Origin: Eupeodes corollae
Taxonomy: Eukaryota; Arthropoda; Insecta; Diptera; Syrphidae
DNA: 64,000 bases
Reading direction: 5' to 3'
NCBI RefSeq assembly: GCF_945859685.1
Contig: NC_079148.1
Span: 45,829,946 to 45,893,945 of the forward strand
The position numbers and the translations under genes were made by a program. Shown here piece after piece: positions 1 to 9,409 of this stretch (positions within the stretch are counted from its first letter, which is position 1; each line of letters starts with the position of its first letter). The notes under the pieces were generated by a model, which saw only the letters and a list, made by a program, of their open reading frames with translations, was not told the DNA's origin and did no database searches.

Positions 1-2049
1 TATTTCAGTTTTTTCTTTTTCACTAAGTTCTATAATTATTTGTCTCATAAAAGTATTTAGTGGTTTTTCTGTAATATAAATTAAATTACTACTGTCAGAG
101 TCGTTTGAATGTTTTGTAGATACAAGTTCTAGTATGTTAATTTCTTCGATTTTGATTCGGGATAGAGCATCGGCTGCTTTATTTTCTTTCCCTTGAATGT
201 ATTCAATTTTGAAGTCAAATTCTTCTAATTTGATTTTCCAACGTTGCAATTTGGAATTTGGTTCTTTAAGATTCTGTAGCCAAACTAGTGGTCTATGATC
301 TGTGAGAATTTTGAACCTTCTACCGTAAAGGTAATGGCGAAATTGTTTAGTTGCCCAAACAATAGCTAACAGTTCTTTCTCAATTGTTGAATAGTTACAT
401 TCGTGTTGATTGAGGGTTCGGGATGCGAAACATAAAGGTCCGTGTGACTGGCTTAAGACGGCTCCTATGGCAAAGTTTGAAGCGTCTGTTGTTAACAGAA
501 ATTCTTTTGAAAAGTCTGGATGTCTGTTCATTAAATCGTCTGACATGACTAATTTGATTTTTTCAAAAGCTTCTTTATAGTCTTTGTCCTCAATATTTAT
601 TTTTTTATCTTTTTTCAGGAAGGTTGTCATGGGTTTTATGATTTTAGCATAATCTAAGATAAATTTACGATAATATCCAGATAAGCCTAAAAATGATTGG
701 ATTTCCTTTACTGTTTTAGGGATTGGGAATTTTTGGATAGCAATAATTTTATTTGGGTTTGGTTTGATGCCATCTTTGGTTATGATGTGACCAAGAAATT
801 CAGATTCTCTTTTCATAAAATCACATTTGTTTAATGAAACCTTCAGATTTACTTTTTCTAATTGATTGAATATTTTCTCTAATGAGTCAACGTGTTCTTG
901 GAGTGATGTGGAAAAAACGATTATATCGTCTAAGTAAACGTAACAAATTTTCCCAACGAGGTCTTTTAGGACTTCGTTCATCATCCTTTGAAAAGTTGCA
1001 GGAGCATTTTTTAATCCGAATGGCATACGAAGCCATTCGTAATGTCCTGATAAAGTAGAGAAAGCAGTTTTTTCTCTGTCTTTGATATCTACTTCGATTT
1101 GATGGAAGCCTTTTGTCAAGTCTAACGTACTAAAATAGTTGGCTTTTCCTAGTTTGTCAAGGATATCGTCAATAAGAGGGATAGGAAATTTATCCTCCTT
1201 AGTTATATTGTTCAGTTTCCTGTAGTCTATCACCATCCTCCATTCCTTTTTGCCGTCTTTATCTTCTTTCTTTGGAACTATCCAAATAGGGGCATTGTAT
1301 GGTGAGGTACTAGGCTGTATTATTCCTTGTCTGAGTAATTCGTCAATTTGTATATTGACCTCTTTTTTATGTGTTTCAGGATATCTATAAATACGCGTAA
1401 ATATAGGTTCCTCATTTATTGTTGGGATTTGATGTTTTACATGGCTAGTAAAACTTAAATTATTTCCCTTTTTATAAAAGACTTCTTTATATTTTTTAAG
1501 TAACTTTGTAAGCTCTCTTCTTTCTTCGGTATTCAAATGTTCGAGACGTTTGTCATCCAAATTTTCGATGTGTTCGATACTTTGAGGTTCCAAATTCTGT
1601 AGGGAGTTTACTTCTTTTTGGTATTCCTGTTCTTCTTTTCTCGAGAAAAACAAAGGAATTTCTTGATTGTTTATTCTTACTATTCTAGTTTTGAAGTCTA
1701 TAGAAGCATTGTTAGGAAGTAGAATATTATTTCCTATCAATCCATCAAAATTTTCATTAAAATTAAATAACTGGAATACACAATCTTCCTTAACCGGTAT
1801 TATAAACCGTTCTTTTGGTATTACTAGTTCTTTAGTAATGAAAATTGGGTTGCCCACCGTTTTTATTTCTAATGGCTGTTTTAATTCGCTAATTAAATCT
1901 TTTGGAGCTTTTATAGGGTTAAGTAAACTATTAGTTGCTCCGGTGTCTATTAGTAATCTTAAAATATTGTTATTTTTTTCTAATTTAACAAAGGGCAAGT
2001 TTCCTTTGTTGAATTGGATGTTTCCGAGGCTCGCTTCGGAAAAACCTGA
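1..2049 (-). CDS. pol: Gypsy pol polyprotein, partial (protease, reverse transcriptase, RNase H)
   Basis: I checked the frame codon by codon from 2049 to position 1 and it has no stop (683 codons). Aspartic protease motif DTGAT is at 1947-1933. The RT catalytic box YLDDIIVFS begins at 936. RNase H DASNFAIGAVLSQ begins near 486, and the region near 330-170 reads like the RNase H tail (TDHRPLVWL, then a KAADALSRI-like end). The frame is -1 relative to gag and overlaps it by 70 nt (1980-2049), so Pol is probably made as a Gag-Pol fusion by ribosomal frameshifting. There is no ATG requirement and no stop at the left edge; integrase should follow outside the window. Confidence 0.93.
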
Positions 2050-3056
2050 TTATTTTCTTCACTATGATTAATTTGGGTTTTCTTAAGTTGACTGGAAGTT
2101 GGGTCTACTTCCATAGGTTTGTATTGCCTATTCTGGGGTTTATAGTTTGGATTGTAATTATTTCCCTTGTAATTGGGATTAGGGTTATGGTTGAAAGGTG
2201 GTCTTATATATGTGGGGTTTTTAGGGTGGAAATTTTGATTTTGGTAATTATTTTGTTTTTGGGGAAAATTATTGTTTTGTTTGTTTTGTGGTTTGGGATT
2301 TTCATATAATTTTTTAACTGTTTCCTCAGTTCTACTTTCATTAACAAACCCGGCTTGAGTAAGCTCATGAAGGGCTTCTTGTAGGGTTGCTGGTTTTAAA
2401 GCAAATAACACGGTTCGCATGTGTACTGGCAATTTCTCTTTAAAAATGCTTAAGGCAGTTGCGTTATTGTTAGTAATTTCGTTAGGTTTTTGTTCTTGAA
2501 CTGTTTTTTGGTTAAGTTCACACAGGTTTTTTTGTATATCGTTATAAAATTGAATTGCGTTTCCTTTGTATGTTGTTTGTCGTAATTTGTCGTATAATTG
2601 TAATGAAGATTCGAAACCTCCAAAATTTGTAATAAGCAGTTCTTTGATAGAACTCCATAATTCTAAGTGAGAGTGTATTTCCATACACCTTTTTGCTTTA
2701 CCTATTAGTTTCGACTTTAGTATATTAATGCACATAATTTGTGATGCGGTATCATATTTATTAAGTGTCGGAATTATGCCGTCTACATTAGTTAAAAATG
2801 TGTACAGGTCTTCTCTTCGTCCGTCAAAAGGTTGTAATTTCTCAATATATTTGAGGGGGTCAAGTGTCAACGTTAGTGTCATGTTTACAGGTTTTATTGA
2901 TTCTAGACAGTTATTATCAAATTTGTTAAAATGTTCACTTATATTACCAATCCTATTATAGTATTCTGGATCTGATGGGTCTTCTTCCTCGTCTGCGTAT
3001 CTGGGATATGGTTTGGTGTTCTTCTTGGTGAACTTTTTCAGGATCGAGCTTTTCAT
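1980..3056 (-). CDS. gag: Gypsy Gag structural protein
   Basis: This is an intact 358-codon frame starting at ATG 3056, the first ATG after the leader. The central part (about residues 60-230) is alpha-helical-looking and reads like retrotransposon capsid (LQPFDGRREDLYTFL, then LPVHMRTVLFALKPATLQEAL, which resembles the end of the capsid domain). The C-terminal third is rich in Asn, Gln, Pro and Lys, with repeated NPNYK-like segments and no CCHC zinc knuckle, as in 17.6/297 Gag proteins. RNA binding probably depends on this basic tail. It packages the element RNA into virus-like particles in the cytoplasm. The last 70 nt overlap pol. Confidence 0.92.
   Translation of the reverse strand: MKSSILKKFTKKNTKPYPRYADEEEDPSDPEYYNRIGNISEHFNKFDNNCLESIKPVNMTLTLTLDPLKYIEKLQPFDGRREDLYTFLTNVDGIIPTLNKYDTASQIMCINILKSKLIGKAKRCMEIHSHLELWSSIKELLITNFGGFESSLQLYDKLRQTTYKGNAIQFYNDIQKNLCELNQKTVQEQKPNEITNNNATALSIFKEKLPVHMRTVLFALKPATLQEALHELTQAGFVNESRTEETVKKLYENPKPQNKQNNNFPQKQNNYQNQNFHPKNPTYIRPPFNHNPNPNYKGNNYNPNYKPQNRQYKPMEVDPTSSQLKKTQINHSEENNQVFPKRASETSNSTKETCPLLN
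1989..1995 (-). promoter_or_regulatory. Candidate -1 frameshift slippery site of gag-pol (CCCTTTG)
   Basis: Inside the 70-nt gag/pol overlap the minus strand reads C CCT TTG with exactly the X XXY YYZ phase relative to gag, three codons before the gag stop. Pol is in the -1 frame. CCCTTTG is a permitted but not strong heptamer and no downstream structure was computed, so this is an inference. Confidence 0.45.
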
Positions 3057-3173
3057 TTGGTAGTTAATTTCCTTCTACAGGTTTCGTGACATTACTCTTT
3101 AAATGAGAATGAGTCACTAAATTAACTGTTTTTTGAGCACTGAATAATTTTTAATTCTGGTGTTCAATAATTT

Positions 3174-3464
3174 CGCACTGAATTTTTATTTATTCGAGCG
3201 TTTTTGTTTTCTTAGACTCGCGAATTGCTTAGATTTTGATGCTAAAACAAAACGACGAATTGTTTTTTTGTCGCACTGATATTTTATTTAATCGAGCACT
3301 TTTGTTTTTTCTTAAAACTCGCGAATTGCTTAGATTTTGATGCTAAAACAAAACGACGAATTGTTTTTTTGTTGCACTGATATTTTATTTAATCGAGCAC
3401 TTTTGTTTTTTCTTAAAACTCACGAATTGCTTAGATTTAGATGCTAAAGCAAAACGACGAATTG
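3174..3464. repeat. About 101-bp tandem repeat, three copies, in the Gypsy leader
   Basis: Copies lie at about 3174-3270, 3271-3371 and 3372-3464. Each contains the shared core cgaattgcttagatttt and a second block aaaacgacgaattg; the core recurs at 3221, 3322 and 3423, exactly 101 bp apart. A further degenerate start (gagcactgaataattttt) precedes copy 1. The array lies between the primer site and gag, where the gypsy element of Drosophila carries its Su(Hw) insulator repeats. The sequence does not look like Su(Hw) sites. Confidence 0.9.
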
Positions 3465-3530
3465 TAGATTCGTATTACCGGATTGTTTTGTCTTGTATAA
3501 TTTCCGTTTATACTCTGACTTACAATCCTA

Positions 3531-3542
3531 CCGACTGCGCCA
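3531..3542 (-). other. Primer binding site for tRNA-Ser
   Basis: The minus strand reads TGGCGCAGTCGG followed by TAGGATT. This is complementary to the 3' end of insect tRNA-Ser (acceptor stem CGACTGCG plus CCA), extending into the T arm with about one mismatch. It begins at the end of the LTR, as in 17.6 and 297. It fixes the element's orientation and the LTR boundary. Confidence 0.85.
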
Positions 3543-3841
3543 ATTAAAAATGCAATTTAGATGCAAATATTTTTAAAAAAGAATATCAAGAGTGGAGCTC
3601 TTGATTCTTGATCTTTATTGTTAAGGAGTAATTTTAGAACTAAACTGGAACGTCGCAGACGACCAGTTTTGAAGTGTATCTTTATTTACATTACTGACTT
3701 CGTCAGCATTTTTGTTTCTTTGTTCTTTAAATTGATGACTGTAAGGGAATACGATATCACATTTATATTTGTTTGGAATATGAATGTGATTTCATTTCCG
3801 TTGTTCAAAAAATTCTTTTAGTTTGTTCTGTAGTTATAACT
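3542..3841 (-). repeat. 5' LTR of the Gypsy element (300 bp)
   Basis: On the minus strand it begins AGTTATAACT and ends AATT, the AGT...ATT ends typical of insect Gypsy LTRs, and its end abuts the primer site. The following TATA at 3842-3845 is a candidate 4-bp target duplication. The partner LTR is outside the window, so the outer boundary is inferred from the terminal dinucleotides only. Confidence 0.65.
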
Positions 3842-3845
3842 TATA

Positions 3846-6050
3846 TCCAAAATGAATGATTCAATATTAAAAGTTCTTTTGTTGGACAGAGTTTGTTGGT
3901 CTTTTTAATCTGATTTTCTGACTCTTAAGCTTTTGACCTCGAAAATCTACAAACATTTTCTGGTCTAGTTAATCCTAATGATGATATTTATATATGTACA
4001 TATTTACATTTACATTACACTAAAGGTTGATGCCTGTCATCTATAGTAATTTTAGCAGCTTTTCAATTCAAACAATTTGAAAAACGTGAACTTTGCTTCT
4101 ACAAAAACTCATTTTCTTCCTTACCGTCCTTCAAGAGACTCGAATTTTTTAATATTCTTTTCATTTTTTGGTACAAATTGGAAAATATAATTCACCATCA
4201 AGTATATGAAGTCAAAAGGAATAATAAATTTTATTTTCTTGAGGCGCAGCATTTATTCTCGATAAATCATTTTCGTTGATAGAGGAGGGTAGGTGTAAGG
4301 ACGGACTGAGAATGAGAATAAGAGTCCTGGTAGTGTTGAATGGTGCTTTCCTAAAAAGTCTTATATATTTATGCTTAAAAATGGTTCCAAGTCATTACCA
4401 ATATTATAAGTCTGTAGGTATGTACCGTCAATGCGATGCCATAACAATAGGCTTAATAGATTCTTTTTTATTTTTTTTATTGCAGAGGTACTTTTATCGT
4501 TTAAATAATATGGAAAAAGCAAGCAAATGTATTTTTAAAAGTCATTTTAAAAAATTGAAAAATATATACCAAAAAAAAAATAAAACCGAAAATCCTTTAA
4601 GACTATTAAAAATTTTGTCACGATAGCAATAATTTTCCTCTACGGTACGGTGGTGATGAAATATTTGAAAATCGTATTCCAGGTTTTTTTTTCAGTAGAT
4701 GTTGAGAGTGTTTTAAGGTGCGAGTGTAAGTTTTTTTTTTTCAAAAATATAAATCACGTGTGATTTTTGATTCACCCCAAAGCAATAATTTAATGTGGAA
4801 AGAAGGTAAAGGTGTTTGCGTACAGCATACGTACGTACACGAGACTAAGAACTTAATTAAGAAAATTGAGATTCGTAGGTCCACCCTCAAAATACACCCA
4901 TCTTCCTACACCCACTATGCATGTTCCTCAAAAAACATTACTTTTATTGGATATAGTGAGTGTATACAAAGTGATTTATGGATTTTATGTTGAGGTATCT
5001 TTATTTTGTTGCTCGATAGCACGCAACGGCAACACACTCAAAGACAAATAAGTTATTAATATTAAGTGCTTATTTATGTACATCTTGGGAGGAATATAAA
5101 CAACAGGATTCAAAACACCAACAAAAACATATAAGAACTCAAATCTTTCGGAGGAGGTGGTGAGTATACTGGCGTGAAACAATAAAATCCGAACTTTGAT
5201 GATGAAAAAATACAAAGTTTACATCAGCCTTAACCTTTTGTTTTTTTGTTTGCTATGTGTGTATAAAGCAAATTAACTACAAATTAATTGGTTAGGAGCA
5301 AAAAGTTGAATTTGATTAATGAAGGATTCAAAAATTTCCTCTGCATGGTTGTGTTTTTTGTTTTCTCTAAAAAACGAGAAGACTCTCCATGGGTAGGGTT
5401 TTGTTTTTAAGTTTTCATTCATAACAATTTGATTAATTTTCTAGTAGAAAATTATATTCGAAAAACAAGAAGTTAAAAATCATCAAAAGTCATTTGTGTA
5501 CCTTTCTTGATGAAAAATTGTTGGAGCAAATTTTATGGAAAACTGACGAAAGGTTAAAAATAAAAATTGAAATAATAACTCCTAAGATTAATGGACAATA
5601 AACCGAAATCAAATATAAAAATCTACACATAAATAATTTAAATACAAGACTTAGTCGCGAGTATCGAGTTTTCGATTCAAAATCATTTAAGGTAAAAGTA
5701 GTGTTTAGCAGTTTTCCAAGCTTAAAATATCATTAACCCTGCAATTATTCTGAGGGTAATATCACGAATGGCCACAAAAATGTTTTGAAAGAAGATTTCA
5801 AAAAATTTGAAGACACTACTTTGCAACAGTGCAATGAAATATATCCCGAGCAAAGCGAATCTCCTCCTCCTTGGATGTATTAAAATTTTAATCAGGTATA
5901 AGTTTGAAAAAGTAACTGAAAACCTAAACAATTAAGACCGAAAAAAATCGTAATTTTAGTTTTAATCGGAATTATCTATTTTGCGGTTTCAAAAGCAAAC
6001 GCAAACAAAACACATACATACATAAAATATCCTTTTTCATGATATTTTTT
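3846..6050. other. A+T-rich DNA without recognisable genes
   Basis: Only short chance frames are present. There are homopolymer runs and no motif I can assign. Confidence 0.6.
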
Positions 6051-6054
6051 TTGT

Positions 6055-6735
6055 GTGAAACACTGCAGCATTTAAATGAACTCCACGCGAATTGTTCCAA
6101 GCATCGATTATTTTGACCAGTTTTTGGCGGTATCTAAGCCATAATTTGACCAATGTTGGTTTTTAAGTGCTCAAGAGTTAAAAGAAGGTTAATCTATATA
6201 AGCACGGTCTTCCGCGTAGCCCAACAAAAAAGTTCAGCGGTGTCAAACCACATGATCTTGGTGACTAGTTGATATCACCACGACGAAAAATTACGCCGCC
6301 AGGAAATGTCTCTTCCAATAAAGCCATATTATCTCAAGTTGGGTGGCATGTGACTCCGTTTTGTTGAAACTACATACTCTTCAAGTCGTTTTCTTCAATA
6401 GCAGGCAAAAAAAGTCGGTAATCGTATGGCCATAACGCTCATTGTCCACGGCCATTCGTCAGATGGCTTCAGTTATTGTGTGAGCTGTACTCTATTAGGT
6501 TCATAGGTATAGATCCAAATGCCAAATACGCCATAATGTGCCGTAAGACAGTCCTAATTCCTGAGAACGACGAAGAGTTGATGATGCTTTGGGCTTACAA
6601 TATCTTTAACCAATCTACTCTTAAAGCACGATATGTATGACTGTGGCAGAATTACCATTTTTGTAATAGGTTTTAGCAATTTGTATGCGTTTTGCGATAG
6701 TTAAGTGATCTATTTTTGTAAATGTCAGACTTTCA
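6055..6735 (-). pseudogene. Mariner-like (rosa/DD41D-type) transposase relic
   Basis: Reading right to left, the minus strand gives an N-terminal helix-turn-helix segment (LTIAKRIQIAKTYYKNGNSAT near 6690), then a second segment (SSTLRRSQELGLSYGTLWRI near 6560). After a gap come the catalytic-core remnants: RYGHTITDFF; FQQ-GVTCH with the Asp lost; and SPRSCGLTPLNFF with both Asp residues lost. The stretch carrying the first catalytic Asp (DEAHF box) is deleted. Multiple stops and frameshifts make it a dead copy. No terminal inverted repeats are evident. Confidence 0.75.
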
Positions 6736-6739
6736 ACTG

Positions 6740-7030
6740 GAAAAAAAAAAGTTTTAACAACTTAGTTTGACAGGTGTCGAATTTCAGCCCTGTACTTTTC
6801 AAACCGAAAAATTAATAATCACTACATACATATAATCGTTTTACAAAAATTTTGTTTAAGGGCTTTTATCAATTTGTCCCGCGTGTACAAAAACGGAAAT
6901 TTTTGACAACTTTATGGTATAAAAAAGGCTTTAACACCTTAAAAATATTTATAAAAAAAAAGCATTAGCAAAATTTAAAATAACAGGATACCACACTGAT
7001 AATAAGGTTTTTAGTAACCTTAGACGAGAT
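6740..7030. other. A+T-rich spacer, nothing recognised
   Basis: The stretch lies between the mariner relic and the truncated LINE. No coding or repeat signal is seen. Confidence 0.5.
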
Positions 7031-7034
7031 GTTT

Positions 7035-8745
7035 AAGTATTAATTAAGTTCCTCAACAGAAATTACATTGTGAGTATTGAAAAAAAAACATACAAATCGT
7101 AAATCGTTTTGGTCTTTCATAAAGTCCAAAAGAAAGTCATCTGGGATTCCTCAAAATGTTAGTCATAAAGGAGTCAATTCGTCAAATGTTGATATTCATT
7201 TGGAACTTTTTGCTAACTTTTTTGAGTCTGTTTACTGCTCCCCAATTAACACTTTTGTTTCAAACTTGGAAGAAAAAGTTGGCATTGGTTCAATGGAATT
7301 GACTTTCAATGAGGTTTCAGTAGCGCTGCATGCCCTTAAAATAAATAATAGTTGCGGTGCCGATGGAATACCATCAAGCATTTTAAAAAATGGTAGTGAT
7401 TCTCTTTGTTTGCCTCTGTTGAAATTGTTCAACAACTCATTGTCCATGGGGTTCTTTTTTCCAGAATGGAAAGAAGCATTTCTTGTTCCTATATTCAAAG
7501 TAGGTTCTAAAAATCTAGTAGAAAATTATAGAGAAATCTGCAAGCTTTCAGCCATCTCCAAACTTTTCGAAAGTTTGGTGAAAGATAAAATAGAATTTAT
7601 GATAAAGGAATGCTTATCTGAGTCACAACATGTCTTCGTACCAGGTCGGTCTACTGTGACTAATTTGGCTGTTTTCTCTTCATGTGTCCTAAATGCAATG
7701 GAGAATAAATGTCAAGTAGATACTATTTACACCAACTTGTGTAAAGTTTTTGATTCGGTAGATCATATTATTTTACTGAAAAAGCTTCAATATTTTGGTT
7801 TTCATTCTGAGATGCCGCAAGGCAGTCATCTTGGACCTTTGCTTTTCATAATATATATTAATGATATAGTTGACATAATACAAAATTGTAATTATCTACT
7901 TTATGCTGATGATTTAACATTGTACTTTAAAATTAAAACTATTGATGATTGTGTAAAAGTTTAACAAGATTTGGACCATATTTCTACGTGGTGTTCTTTG
8001 AACAGTTTGAAACTTAATATTGGAAAATGTAAAGCTATATCATTTTCCAAATCTGCACTAGCTCCTAATTTTCCATATAAAATCGAATCGAATCTTTTGA
8101 CTAAAGTTTACAATATCAAAGATCTAGGCGTTATTTTTGATAATACTTTTTCTCCAAAAAAGCATATAGATTTCATTGTTGCTAAAGCGAACACCCTAGT
8201 TGGTTTCATTAAAAGGAACAGTAAGGATTTTACGTATCCTTATGTTTTACTAACCTTTTATACCTCACCAGGTCAACAATCGAATATTCTGATAGAATTG
8301 AACAGGTCCAAAGGCGGTTTACTAAATTTGTGTTTCGTAAAATGCGTTGGAATTTTAGTCCAGACTATAAAGCTAGGCGCCAATTGCTCAGGATAAAATC
8401 CCTAGAATCCAGAAGAAAAATTCATGATGTAATGTTTGTGAGAGATATACTTTGCTATCATATAAAAAGTCCGCTTTTGCTTTCTCAGATTTCTATTAAT
8501 GTACCGTCTACACAGTTAAGAACAAGTTGTTTCCTTTTTGAAAAACTGCATACAAAATATTATGGAAAAAATGAACCATTTCCTCGTTCAATGAAGTATG
8601 TGCTATTTTTGATTTTCATTTATCTCGAGATAAATTTAAAATTGAATTATTGTATAAATTTATATTTTAAACAAATAAGTAAAAATGTTTGTAACTGCAT
8701 CTGTTAAGCAAATCGCTTGTAGATAAATAAATATATATACATATA
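7035..8745 (+). mobile_element. 5'-truncated CR1-like LINE, decayed
   Basis: It starts inside the linker just before the RT domain and ends with an AT-rich tail (gataaataaatatatata). It is clearly related to, but well diverged from, the near-intact element at 26.3-30.9 kb: shared landmarks are SFWSFIKSKRKS, MPQGSHLGPLLF, LLYADDLTLYF and the C-terminal LESRRKIHDVMFVRDIL. Both copies end in a similar gataaataaata tail. 5' truncation is the usual outcome of incomplete reverse transcription. Confidence 0.9.
7077..8707 (+). pseudogene. Reverse transcriptase of the truncated CR1-like LINE
   Basis: An open stretch of 295 codons (7077-7964) contains RT motifs up to the YADD box (LLYADDLTLYF near 7900). 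Compared with the copy at 29.7 kb it lacks about 35 residues between LQYFGFHSE and MPQGSHLG, lost in frame. A TAA at 7962-7964 interrupts it. The same frame resumes at 7971 (ISTWCSLNSLKLNIGKCKAI) until a second deletion and a frameshift near 8260-8330. The thumb and C-terminal part continue in another frame from 8330 (VFRKMRWNFSPDYKARRQLL spans the switch). It cannot encode a functional RT. Confidence 0.88.
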
Positions 8746-8749
8746 TTGG

Positions 8750-9055
8750 ACGCCTGTTTTTTTTTTTAAATAAAAAGAAAGGTTTCAAATTTTATAGTCG
8801 CTAGTAAATTGTTAAGTAATACAAAAAATATTAGATTCCTGTATTAGAGTTAGTGTATGTGCGTATGTGTTTCTGTTGTCAACATCACGTCAACAGAAGG
8901 CTTATCTGATAACCAGAAGTTCTGCCTAAGACAAGCTACAGTAATTGGGAAGACAAATTGAAAGACATATATTTGATCTATAGGAGTACAAGTCTCCACC
9001 AACCTTTTTTTATAATTAGCGAACACTTAAAGAGTTTTGTAAACCTGTAGTATGC
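8750..9055. other. Spacer after the LINE tail, nothing recognised
   Basis: Poly-T and short AT-rich repeats directly follow the LINE tail. No gene signal is seen. Confidence 0.5.
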
Positions 9056-9059
9056 CAAA

Positions 9060-9400
9060 CACACAGTGTAAGCATTAGGAAGAGAGGGAAGGGTTGGATA
9101 AGAGGTGTCGCAGTACATTGATTTTTAATTCCTGAACATTGCAATGATAGGGAAAGATAGAGAGTGACAAGGCATTCCACATTCGCGTAGTACGGCTAAA
9201 AAATTAATCTCTGTACTACATAGTACGGTTGAAGTTGGGCTCAGGGGTAAATTGATATGCATTCGTAGAAATACAGGTGTTAGGGTTAAATTTTTTAAGA
9301 TGGGGGAATTCAACTGGCTATTTCACTAGAGCATATTCCCTTAAAATAAGGGTAATAAGGGTGAGGCAAGAAACCTTGCGTGATGGTGATGGTAATGTCA
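9060..9400 (-). pseudogene. Possible LINE reverse-transcriptase C-terminal tail, decayed
   Basis: The minus strand carries separated fragments reminiscent of the conserved tail of insect LINE ORF2 proteins, which end with an arginine/aromatic block, WNALP, then FK-NVHRHLLSN. Here the pieces are ECGMPCHSLSFPIIAMF followed, after a stop, by KSMYCDTSYPT or, in another frame, INVLRHLLSNPSLPS. The match is short and the rest of the element is absent. It could be coincidence. Confidence 0.35.
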
Positions 9401-9409
9401 CCAAATCAT

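Larger units (their letters stand above)
1..3841 (-). mobile_element. Gypsy-type LTR retrotransposon, left part only (integrase end lies outside the window)
   Basis: On the minus strand the order is 5' LTR (3841-3542), tRNA-Ser primer site, leader with tandem repeats, gag, then pol reading off the window edge. Protease (DTGA), reverse transcriptase (YLDDIIVFS) and RNase H (DASNFAIGAVLSQ) are all in one open frame. This set, and a Gag that lacks a zinc knuckle, fits the 17.6/297/Tom branch of insect Gypsy elements. Both reading frames are uninterrupted over 3 kb, which points to a recent insertion. Integrase, any envelope gene and the second LTR lie to the left and cannot be assessed. Confidence 0.93.

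Noticed and set aside
1667..2961. Plus-strand frames at 1667, 2064 and 2728
   Set aside because: All are antisense shadows of the gag and pol frames.
3174..3464. CRISPR-like array
   Set aside because: Units are contiguous 101-bp tandem repeats with no unique spacers, inside a eukaryotic retrotransposon.
3531..3542. tRNA-Ser gene
   Set aside because: Only the 3' acceptor and part of the T arm are matched in the complement, next to an LTR; it is a primer site, not a gene. No complete tRNA or rRNA gene was seen in the window.
4276..4626. 116-codon plus-strand frame
   Set aside because: Composition is like the surrounding A+T-rich DNA (Lys/Leu/Phe-rich end) with no motif or similarity I recognise.
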